From Actinospica durhamensis (lineage in GTDB: Bacteria; Actinomycetota; Actinomycetes; Streptomycetales; Catenulisporaceae): a stretch of DNA of 59,549 nt. The stretch is taken from the NCBI RefSeq assembly GCF_018139695.1, contig NZ_JAGSOG010000020.1:1-59549 (forward strand), written 5' to 3'. The position numbers and the translations under genes are program-made. Positions 8,169 to 14,831 of the stretch are shown here, in pieces. The stretch's first letter is position 1, and each line of letters opens with the position of its first letter. The notes beneath the pieces were generated by a model, which saw nothing but the letters and a program-made list of their open reading frames with translations, was not told the DNA's origin and did no database searches.

Positions 8169-8830
8169 GAGGTGCCCGCCTGCGGGATCGGGCGTTGGAG
8201 CAGCCAGGAGAGCACGTCGAGGCCCTGCGGTACGGTCCAGCCGTCCGACGCCGGCGCACGCAGGTTGGCCAGGCCCTGCGCGTCGAGATACGACGCCATC
8301 GTCTTCGGCACCGTCGTGCCCGCCGCGATGTGCCCCATCCCCTCGATCAGGAACCGCTCGACCCCGCTCGCGTCAAGGAAGAAGACCTCGTCCGAGTGGT
8401 CGAGGTCGTAGGTCAGCACCTGCCCGGTGCGCCAGTTCACACTCGCGGGCGTGCCCTCGGCGACCTTCTGGATGTAGACCCCGAGATACTTCCACAGTGC
8501 TGAGACTGCGGACGCGCTGCCGGTCAGCGCTGCCCAGTTCGAGGGCGCGGGCCGGTACAGGCCGCGGTAGGCGGAAAGCTGCGCGGACGTGTCGCGCACC
8601 AGGTCGATGGTGACGGTCAGGAACTCCACCTTCGCACCGAGCCCGTCGGCGTCCAGGTCACGAGCGGTCTGGACCAGGTTGGCGGTGTCGAGGGGGCAGG
8701 TCTCCTGGCACAGCGTCATCGTGTCCGAGATCATCAGTGCCTTGCCGTGGAAGGCGGCGAGGTCGGTGGGGTGCCCGTCCTGGTCGACCAGCGGCAGGTG
8801 CGCGATCCGCGCGGGCAGCGCCTCGTCCAT
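8165..8830 (-). CDS. SCO1/SenC-family copper chaperone
   Basis: The 221-residue protein shows the Sco thioredoxin-like fold signature with the copper-binding CxxxC in LCQETCPLDTANL and the later His in DLDHSDEVFFLDASG. Sco proteins deliver copper to the CuA centre of cytochrome c oxidase. The ATG at 8830 overlaps the stop of the preceding small gene by one base (TGATG). The frame upstream of this ATG reads APGTGVGTV, like the linker seen before Sco domains, so the membrane anchor may belong to this protein but be out of frame (see the 8830-9072 entry). The operon order is GNAT, anchor, SCO1, nitroreductase remnant, STAS. The palindrome at 9513-9527 lies in front. Confidence 0.8.
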   Translation of the reverse strand: MDEALPARIAHLPLVDQDGHPTDLAAFHGKALMISDTMTLCQETCPLDTANLVQTARDLDADGLGAKVEFLTVTIDLVRDTSAQLSAYRGLYRPAPSNWAALTGSASAVSALWKYLGVYIQKVAEGTPASVNWRTGQVLTYDLDHSDEVFFLDASGVERFLIEGMGHIAAGTTVPKTMASYLDAQGLANLRAPASDGWTVPQGLDVLSWLLQRPIPQAGTS

Positions 8831-9072
8831 CACCGTTCCCACACCCGTCCCCGGTGCGGCAATGCCCGGCGCGGCGCGGGAGCGAGCCCGACCTTGACCA
8901 CCACGACGGTCGCCGCCGTCAGGGCGATCAGCGCCAGCCACAGCCCGGCGGTCGCCCAAAGCGACGCGCCGGCGCGGGGCGCACGGCTGCCCCGCGCCGG
9001 TGCGAGCGTGTCCGCATCATCCGCCCCGTCTTCTTGCACACTGCACCCTGCCGATTCAAGCGGTTCGGCCAT
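8830..9072 (-). CDS. Small single-pass membrane protein, or out-of-frame anchor of SCO1
   Basis: This 80-residue frame has an acidic N-terminus with one Cys and a single hydrophobic helix (ATAGLWLALIALTAATVVVV), followed by a short basic tail. It starts with a one-base TGATG overlap with the GNAT gene and ends with the same overlap at SCO1. It may be a real coupled peptide. Alternatively one base is missing near 8850-8870: restoring it would fuse this helix to the Sco domain and give the normal membrane-anchored Sco layout. The second reading seems slightly more likely. Confidence 0.5.
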   Translation of the reverse strand: MAEPLESAGCSVQEDGADDADTLAPARGSRAPRAGASLWATAGLWLALIALTAATVVVVKVGLAPAPRRALPHRGRVWER

Positions 9073-9458
9073 CAGTGGGCGTGCCCGGGATCCGCGGCGC
9101 GCAGCCGCTGCCTCTCGCGGAACTCCGCCGCCTTGACGAACGGGGCGATCGCGGCCACCTCACCGGGGCGCGGAGCGTGCAGCACGTCACCATACTGCGG
9201 GTGCAGCTGACCCCAGCGGCGCATGAACGGGCACAGCGCCAGCACCCGCAACCCGAGCGCACGGGCATCCCGACACATACTCCGGGCCAGCTCAGAGCCC
9301 ACTCCGAGATCACGGAACGCCGGCTCGACCTGGACGTGCGGCACCGCGACGGCATCACCGATCCGCAGGCACGCCGCGTGGCCCACCAACTCGCCGTCGA
9401 TGAAGGCGCTGTACCGGTTCTCCTCGTGCTGCGCACGGATCTCCCGCACATTCACCAC
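9072..9458 (-). CDS. GNAT-family N-acetyltransferase-like protein
   Basis: The 128-residue product resembles the short GNAT group that begins with an N-terminal strand (YSAFIDGELVGHAACLRIGD). Motif A is VEPAFRDLGVGSELARSM, where R-D-L-G-V-G-S contacts the acetyl-CoA pyrophosphate. A C-terminal extension contains CPFMRRWGQLHPQY, typical of the YjdJ-like branch. The natural substrate is unknown. It is the first gene of the minus-strand operon toward SCO1 and faces the ctaG remnant across the operator at 9513-9527. Confidence 0.7.
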   Translation of the reverse strand: MVNVREIRAQHEENRYSAFIDGELVGHAACLRIGDAVAVPHVQVEPAFRDLGVGSELARSMCRDARALGLRVLALCPFMRRWGQLHPQYGDVLHAPRPGEVAAIAPFVKAAEFRERQRLRAADPGHAH

Positions 9459-9512
9459 CCGGCCGCTGCCGGATCACCCTTCCCGGCACACCACCCCGAC
9501 ATGCCACACGGT

Positions 9513-9527
9513 ATTGCACTATGCAAT
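9513..9527. promoter_or_regulatory. 15-bp palindromic operator, copy 2
   Basis: ATTGCACTATGCAAT has the same perfect ATTGCA/TGCAAT arms as the site at 3044-3058, with a different three-base centre. It lies between the GNAT-SCO1 operon (minus) and ctaG (plus). This predicts joint control of chloride transport and copper/oxidase assembly by the MarR protein at 2435-2932. Confidence 0.7.
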
Positions 9528-9581
9528 GCTTGCAGTCACGACAATACCCCTCGGGGCGGATCGGGGAAAGGTAAGGCGGCC

Positions 9582-10592
9582 ATGGGTCAGCCGGGCGCAC
9601 ACATGGCGGGGATGAGCGGGCCGGGCTGGATGCCGACGGCGCCGCCGAGCCTGGCGCATCTGCTGGACTGGCATCCGCAGCCGCTGCCCGTCTTCCCCGT
9701 CCTGTGCCTGCTCCGGCGATGCTTTACGGCGGTGCGGTGTTCCGGCTCCGCCGCCGCGGTGACGCGTGGCCGGTCGGACGGACGATCGCGTTCGGCCTCG
9801 GACTCGTGTGCGTGCTCGCGTTGACCGCCACGGGGATCGGGGGTACAGGATGGAACTGTTGAGCGCCCACATGATCCAGCACATGACGCTGTCCATGCTC
9901 GCCCCGATCCCGCTGCTGTTTGGGGCCCGGTCACCGTCGCCCTACGCGCGCTGTGCCCGGCGGGCCACGGACGCACGGGCGCCCGCGAACTGCTGCTGGC
10001 GCTCCTGCACTCGCGCTGCGCCGCCTTCGTGACCTCGCCGTTCTTCACGCTCCCGCTGCTGATCGCGAGCCTGTACGGGCTGTATTTCACCCCGCTCTTC
10101 GACACGCTGATGAGCACGTGGTGGGGACACGACCTGATGCTCGGCCACTTCGTCGCCGTGGGATCGCTCTTCTACTTCCCCTTGCTCGGCGTCGATCCGG
10201 CTCCGCGCAAGCCCCACCCCGTCATCGGCATGCTCGAACTCACGGTCGGGATGCCCTTCCACGCCTTCTTCGGCATCACGGTGATGATGTCCACCAGCCT
10301 CGTCACCCCCTTCTTCGCTCACCCGCCCCAGCAGTGGGGCATCGAACCGCTGGCGGACCAAAGCACGGCGGGAGCGATCGCGTGGGCGTTCGGCGAGATC
10401 CCCACCCTGATCATGCTGCTGGTCATGGCCGCGCGCTGGATGCGCAGCGAACAACGGGTGGCGCGCCGCACCGACCGCGCGGCCGACCGGGACGGCGACG
10501 CCGAACTGACCGCCTACAACCGCTACCTCGCCGAACTGTCCGCCGCGGGCTCGGACTGGGCCGGCGTGGCCACCTCGCCGCCGGACCGGTAG
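9582..10592 (+). pseudogene. ctaG: Cytochrome c oxidase assembly protein CtaG, frame broken three times
   Basis: The parts of one caa3-type CtaG are spread over successive frames. Frame one carries SLAHLLDWHPQPLPVFPVLC from ATG 9582. Frame two from about 9719 carries MLYGGAVFRLRRRGDAW and VCVLALTATGIGG. Frame three from about 9850 carries MELLSAHMIQHMTLSMLAP. From about 9935 the last frame runs PVTVALRALCPAGHG and on through SPFFTLPLLIASLYGLYFTP to the stop at 10592. Each change has the form of a single missing base; the last falls in GGGGCCCGG where four C would restore the frame. CtaG inserts or delivers copper for haem-copper oxidases, matching the neighbouring SCO1. With three corrections the protein would be complete. 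Confidence 0.75.
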
Positions 10593-10626
10593 CGACGCGC
10601 GATCGCCCGCGGCGGCCGGGGCCGGG

Positions 10627-12180
10627 TCACCGGTCGAGCGCGGCCTCGGCCCGGTCGAGCTCATGCTGCAGGCGGCGCTCCATGCCGTCGCCGATGCCGC
10701 CCTCACGGCGCAGCCTGCGCAGTTCCGCGCGCTGCACGCCGATGATCGCGCGTTGCAGCCGGTCGTAGCCGGTATCGGACCGGGCTTCGTCGGTGTGTGC
10801 ATCGAGCCGCGCCGCGTAGCGTCGGCGCAGACCCTCGACGGTGGCGTTGCCGGCCTCGGCATCCTGCTCGACCGCGTCGAGAAAGGCCAGCGCCGTCTCG
10901 TCGAGCACGACGCGTGCCGCGCGCTCCTTCTCGGCGATGCGCACGGGATCCACCGCGAGGCCGGAGGAACGCACCACCGGCGCGAGGGAGAAACCCTGCA
11001 CGATCAACATGGCCGCGACCACTGCGGTGGTCAACACGAGCACGAGCGGCCGATCCGCGATCACCCGGCCGTCCTGGCTCGTGAGCGGGATGGCGAGGGC
11101 CGCGGCCAACGGCATCACTCCCCGTGTGCCGGCCCACACCAGTACACGGGTGAGCGGCCACGCCGGGTAGGCGCGCGTGGGCGCGGCCCGCGAAACCGTC
11201 GGGCGCACCCAGATGAACCTGATCCCGATGAGCGCGACCGCCAGGGCGCCGGCCTGCAGCGGCCACCACCCGCTGCCCACGGGCAGATCGCGCACCAGGG
11301 CGGGCAGTTGAAGGCCGATGAGCGCGAAGACCACGGACTCGAGCAGGAACACCACCACGTCGTAGACGGCACCGACCTGCAAGCGCGTGCGCGCGTCGGT
11401 GATCTTGTGCCCGGTGCTGCCGAGCACGACGCCTGCCACCACCACCGCGGTCACGCCGGACACACCCACAGCCTGCGCCAGCAGATAGGCGGCATATGGC
11501 GTAACGAGCGCCAACACGGTGTGCAGTATGGGATCGGCCGCCCGCGCACGCACTGCGACGACGATGCCGGCCACCACGGCCCCTATCCCCGCGCCGCCCA
11601 CGGCCAAGACGAGGAAACGCCAGCCTGCACCCGCCCAGTCCGCTGTACTGGACCCGGCGGCGAGGCCGACCGCGACCTGGAACAGCACGAGCGAGGTGGC
11701 GTCGTTGAACAGGCTCTCGGCCTGCGCGAGAGCCTGGATGCGCGCAGGAAGGGGCAGCGTGCGCCCGAGCGCGGTGACCGCGACGGGGTCGGTCGAGGCG
11801 AGCACCGCACCGAGCACGAACGCCATCGGAACGCTCAGCGACGTAATCGCGAGCGCGAGACCCGCCACGCCCGCCGCCGTGGCCGCCACCAGTCCGAGCG
11901 CGAGACCCGCGAGGGGCCGCCACATCGCCCGCAGATCCCGCGCCGAGATCTCCTTGGCCGAGGCGTACAGCAGCGGAGGCAGCACGACCGTCGCGATGAT
12001 CTCGGGACTCACCCGCACCGTCGGCAACCCGGGAACCAGCGCCACACCGAGCCCGGCGAGCACCAGCAAGGACGGCGCCGGAACACGCAGACGCCCCGCG
12101 AACGTCGCCACACAGGTCGCCAGTACCACCAGCGCCACCACTGTCCCTGCGCCACGCACCTCGACACACCCCGATCGCAC
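10627..12180 (-). CDS. CPA1-family Na+/H+ antiporter
   Basis: The 517-residue protein has about twelve membrane helices and CPA1/NhaP signatures: LPPLLYASAKEIS early, LGAVLASTDPVAVTALGRTL with the conserved Asp, and AQAESLFNDATSLVLFQVAV with the FND motif of the ion site. WAGTRGVMPLAAALAIPL is the conserved late helix. The hydrophilic tail of about 120 residues (from IAEKERAARVVLDETALAFL) is helical and cytoplasmic. Such proteins exchange Na+ or K+ for H+. The N-terminus starts with GTG 12180; a start a few codons later is possible. It is convergent with ctaG. Confidence 0.85.
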   Translation of the reverse strand: MRSGCVEVRGAGTVVALVVLATCVATFAGRLRVPAPSLLVLAGLGVALVPGLPTVRVSPEIIATVVLPPLLYASAKEISARDLRAMWRPLAGLALGLVAATAAGVAGLALAITSLSVPMAFVLGAVLASTDPVAVTALGRTLPLPARIQALAQAESLFNDATSLVLFQVAVGLAAGSSTADWAGAGWRFLVLAVGGAGIGAVVAGIVVAVRARAADPILHTVLALVTPYAAYLLAQAVGVSGVTAVVVAGVVLGSTGHKITDARTRLQVGAVYDVVVFLLESVVFALIGLQLPALVRDLPVGSGWWPLQAGALAVALIGIRFIWVRPTVSRAAPTRAYPAWPLTRVLVWAGTRGVMPLAAALAIPLTSQDGRVIADRPLVLVLTTAVVAAMLIVQGFSLAPVVRSSGLAVDPVRIAEKERAARVVLDETALAFLDAVEQDAEAGNATVEGLRRRYAARLDAHTDEARSDTGYDRLQRAIIGVQRAELRRLRREGGIGDGMERRLQHELDRAEAALDR

Positions 12181-12290
12181 CGTCGGTTCCTGACGGTTCT
12201 CTTACGACCGCGGACCCGAGCCGACCAGAGCTTCCCGGCACACCACGAGCGATTCTAGCCGCACGCGCGCAGACACCCGGCGGATAATTC

Positions 12291-12590
12291 TCACGGGATG
12301 CTCACACCCGCGCCGTTCCACCCGAAACCGTCGCGCACATCGCGGTAGCGCAGCAGGAGCAACGCGGCGGCGTCGGTCAGCGGGCCGTGCGCGTACGCGG
12401 AAAGGTCGCGCCGGATCGCCTCGAGTGCCGTCCCCGGGTCGGGTTCACGCAGCAAGCCCGTTGAGCCAGCGGGTAGAGCGCGCCCTGCCGGTCTCGGGTC
12501 TCGCTCACCCCCTCCGTGTACTGTAGGAGCCGGTCACCGGCGGACGAAAGGGAAGGCGGTGGACCGCTGGCCGCCGCGGACGCGCTGCCC
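12291..12590 (-). pseudogene. C-terminal remnant of a SpoIIE/PP2C-type phosphatase
   Basis: The segment GDRLLQYTEGVSETRDRQGA and LYPLAQRA is the diagnostic end region of PP2C-type sigma-regulatory phosphatases. A change of frame near 12450, of one-missing-base type, leads to LREPDPGTALEAIRRDLSAY and LTDAAALLLLRYRD with a stop at 12291-12293. The catalytic N-terminal half with the metal-binding Asp residues is absent, so even without the frame change this is a fragment. Confidence 0.65.
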
Positions 12591-13063
12591 GCTCCAACGG
12601 GCGACATCGCAGAATCGTCGCCGTGGTGATCGAACCCGCAGGGCCGAACGCAAACAGCAGCAGTCCGCCTGCGAAACCAGCATCCGTCGCTTCGACAACC
12701 TGTTCGACTCGATCCTCGAGTTCTCAGACCGACTGCCGTCATCGTTCCGCGGCGCTTTGCGCTCCACCGTCCACGCGCCTTTCTTGCGCTATCGAATCAA
12801 CCTCAGAACCCAGCCTCTCCCTGCCGCGGAACAGGTGAGGCCACCAGTTCGCAATCGGAAGGACGAGAGGGCGAAGATCCAATCTTTCGATCTCACCGAA
12901 CATAGGCGAATGGACCATTCCACCTGCGCCGCAGCCGTACCTCTGGTAGATGACCGCCGAGTCGGTCGCCACGCGAGATCGCCTGAACCCGCGCAGAGGC
13001 TGGGCCCGGGAACTTCCGGATGGTGCCGTAACGACGGGTCAGGTCGCTTGGGGACATGTATGC
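12591..13063. other. About 470 bp without a supported gene
   Basis: Base composition is lower in GC than the neighbours, and frames on both strands lack ribosome-binding sites. One minus-strand frame (12739-12972) contains SAVIYQRYGCGAGGMVHSPM, and a plus frame contains SIRRFDNLFDSILEFSDRLP; neither was recognised. Probably degraded mobile DNA. Confidence 0.35.
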
Positions 13064-13102
13064 GCGTTTTGGCATGGGGCGCAGGGTCGCAGAATCAGTG
13101 AT
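13064..13102 (+). repeat. Copy of an insertion-sequence end (solo)
   Basis: The stretch starts GCGTTTTGGCATG and ends GTCGCAGAATCAGTGAT. It closely matches 14017-14055 (GCGTTTTGACATG to TTCGCAGAATCAGGGAT), which directly precedes an ISAs1 transposase fragment. No transposase follows this copy. Both copies point the same way and flank the gene at 13197-13865. Confidence 0.55.
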
Positions 13103-13196
13103 CGCCTGGCCTGGCTGTTCGACGGGTGCGTGCAGCGCGATCGCGGGGCGCGTAGGCCCCCACGACGGCCCTGGGGTTGACGCCGGCTCGCCGGAT

Positions 13197-13865
13197 TCAG
13201 GCGGTGCGAATGGTCATAAAGACGGCGGCCACGTCATTGCCGTCGGGTGCGTTCCAGCTGCGCGAGATGTAGCCGACGACGGCGTCGTCCTCGGGCCGCG
13301 GCGGGTGCCCTGTGGGAGCCGGGCTCAGGAGCCGGTGCACGTGGAGGATCGTGCCGTGCGGCGTCGGCACGTGGGTGCCGTCGCGGTCGTCGGTCGGCGC
13401 GGGTGTGAAGCCGCTCAAAGTGAGCGGTGCGCCGGCGTAGGAGCGGATCACTTCGTGGTCGAGCGTGTCGCTGATGGACTGGGCCACGGCCTGCGCCCTG
13501 CCCTCGAACAGCGACAGCAGTTCGGCGATCAACACAGGGTCCTGACATCCATCGTACGCCCAGCGCTTGCCCAGCACCCCGTGCTCCATCGTGCCGATCA
13601 GCGCGTGCTCGGCCCCATCGAGCGGCGCACCGCGGTAGGTCAGTGGCACCAGGTAGGCGACCGGTTCGCTCGACGACGTGTCGGTGGCCACCATGAACTC
13701 GATGCCGACCTCGCCCTCGGGATCGTCCAGCCGGAAGCCGCCGGACTTCACCAGTGTCGGCGTCAGCGAGCCCGCATCGCCGCGGTACCAGGGACGCGTG
13801 GGCAGCCAGCCCGCGAGAAGCTCGACCTTCGAGGGCTTGACGGTGGTGTGGTGGATGAGCGCCAT
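13197..13865 (-). CDS. Stand-alone maltokinase N-terminal-cap domain protein
   Basis: The 222-residue product begins MALIHHTTVKPSKVELLAGW and contains RPWYRG, GGFRLDDPEGEVGIEFMV, VPLTYRGAPLDGAEHALIGT and EHGVLGKRWAYDG. This set is typical of the cap domain that precedes the kinase domain in mycobacterial-type maltokinases (Pep2/Mak). Here the kinase domain is absent; free-standing versions of about this size exist in actinomycetes and may bind sugars or act with trehalose/glycogen enzymes. ATG 13865 is chosen because GGGAGG precedes it by about nine bases. The gene sits between two copies of an insertion-sequence end, so it may have been carried in. Confidence 0.75.
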   Translation of the reverse strand: MALIHHTTVKPSKVELLAGWLPTRPWYRGDAGSLTPTLVKSGGFRLDDPEGEVGIEFMVATDTSSSEPVAYLVPLTYRGAPLDGAEHALIGTMEHGVLGKRWAYDGCQDPVLIAELLSLFEGRAQAVAQSISDTLDHEVIRSYAGAPLTLSGFTPAPTDDRDGTHVPTPHGTILHVHRLLSPAPTGHPPRPEDDAVVGYISRSWNAPDGNDVAAVFMTIRTA

Positions 13866-14016
13866 GCCGGTGGTACCTCCCGTTACACGTACGTACTTGT
13901 CCTGTGTCAGTCGCGCACCCAGGAGATGCGCCCTACCAGCCGGTTCGGACGGCAGAGTCCCGGGAACCACCGGCGGCACGTGACGTCAGGCCAGGCCGCC
14001 TGCATAACATCTACAG

Positions 14017-14055
14017 CGTTTTGACATGAGGGCACGGGTTCGCAGAATCAGGGAT
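14017..14055 (+). repeat. End sequence of an ISAs1-type element
   Basis: Second copy of the 39-bp end-like sequence also seen at 13064-13102. It leads directly into the transposase frame that begins at about 14055, as expected for the left end of the element. Confidence 0.55.
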
Positions 14056-14555
14056 TGCTGACGTCTCCGACCTGCGGAGGTCCCGTGCCCGCTGCCCTAT
14101 CATCGCGGATGAAGCGCCCGGCGGGGAAGCCTGTCGACGAGGTGGTCGACACGGCGGCCGAAGGGCTGCTCGCCGCACTCGCCCGTGTCACCGATCCGCG
14201 CTCGCGCTTCGGTCGGCACTATCCCCTCGCCGCTGTCCTGGCCCTGGCGGCGTGTGCGGTGACCTGTGATGCGAACGGGTTCACCGCGATCGCGCAATGG
14301 TCGGCGGACCTGACCGAGCACCAGTGCGCGCGGTTCGGGCTGGAGCGCGGACGATATTCCGGTCGGATCCGGACGCCGAGTGAGCGTACGTTCCGTGCCC
14401 TGCTCGCCGTGGTCGAACCCGGCGAACAGCTCGAGGCGGTGGGGCGGTATGTCACCCACCGGCTCGAACGGGCGGGGATGGCGAAGGTCCCCGAGTACCT
14501 CGCCACAGAGCGCGAGGCGCCCCGTCGCGCGAGGGCCTGCGCCCGCAGGGGGTGA
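14055..14555 (+). pseudogene. Truncated ISAs1-family transposase (N-terminal part)
   Basis: The 166-residue frame matches the N-terminal region of ISAs1 (H-repeat) transposases: VTDPRSRFGRHYPLAAVLAL, then AACAVTCDANGFTAIAQWSA, and TPSERTFRALLAVVEPGEQL. The DDE catalytic core that should follow is missing; the frame ends in unrelated arginine-rich sequence after about residue 150. The element is therefore a relic, and its right end was not found. Confidence 0.7.
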
Positions 14556-14831
14556 TGCGCCGCTTCGTCGGAACTTCCCGGGGCCCTGGCGGAGAGGCCG
14601 CTTTAGTGTGCTTAACTCACTTCTTCTTGCGAATTTTCTCGCCTCCGGCGTGCTCCGAAGGCTGGCTGCGCTGATGAGCCCGGTGGTAGGAACGATCCTT
14701 GGCGTGGGCGTGAGTACCGCGTGAGGGCCGTATGCAGGAAAACAGTGGCAGCGGCCTGACTCCGTTGCGACGTCACCGACGCGGGCTGGCGGCCCGAAGA
14801 CTCGACGAGTGAGCAGAGGCTACCGGACGAC
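14556..14831. other. Leader region of the APC permease gene, nothing recognised
   Basis: This 276-bp stretch has no supported ORF. I looked for the conserved pieces of a c-di-AMP (ydaO) or Mg2+ riboswitch, since K+ transporters of this class are often so controlled, but saw no convincing match. It may hold the promoter and part of the ISAs1 relic. Confidence 0.3.

Noticed and set aside
12559-13101. 180-codon plus-strand ORF
   Set aside because: No ribosome-binding site, no recognised domain and mixed codon use; treated as degraded DNA.
14556-14831. c-di-AMP or Mg2+ riboswitch before the APC permease
   Set aside because: The expected conserved blocks were not visible; absence is not proven without a covariance-model search.
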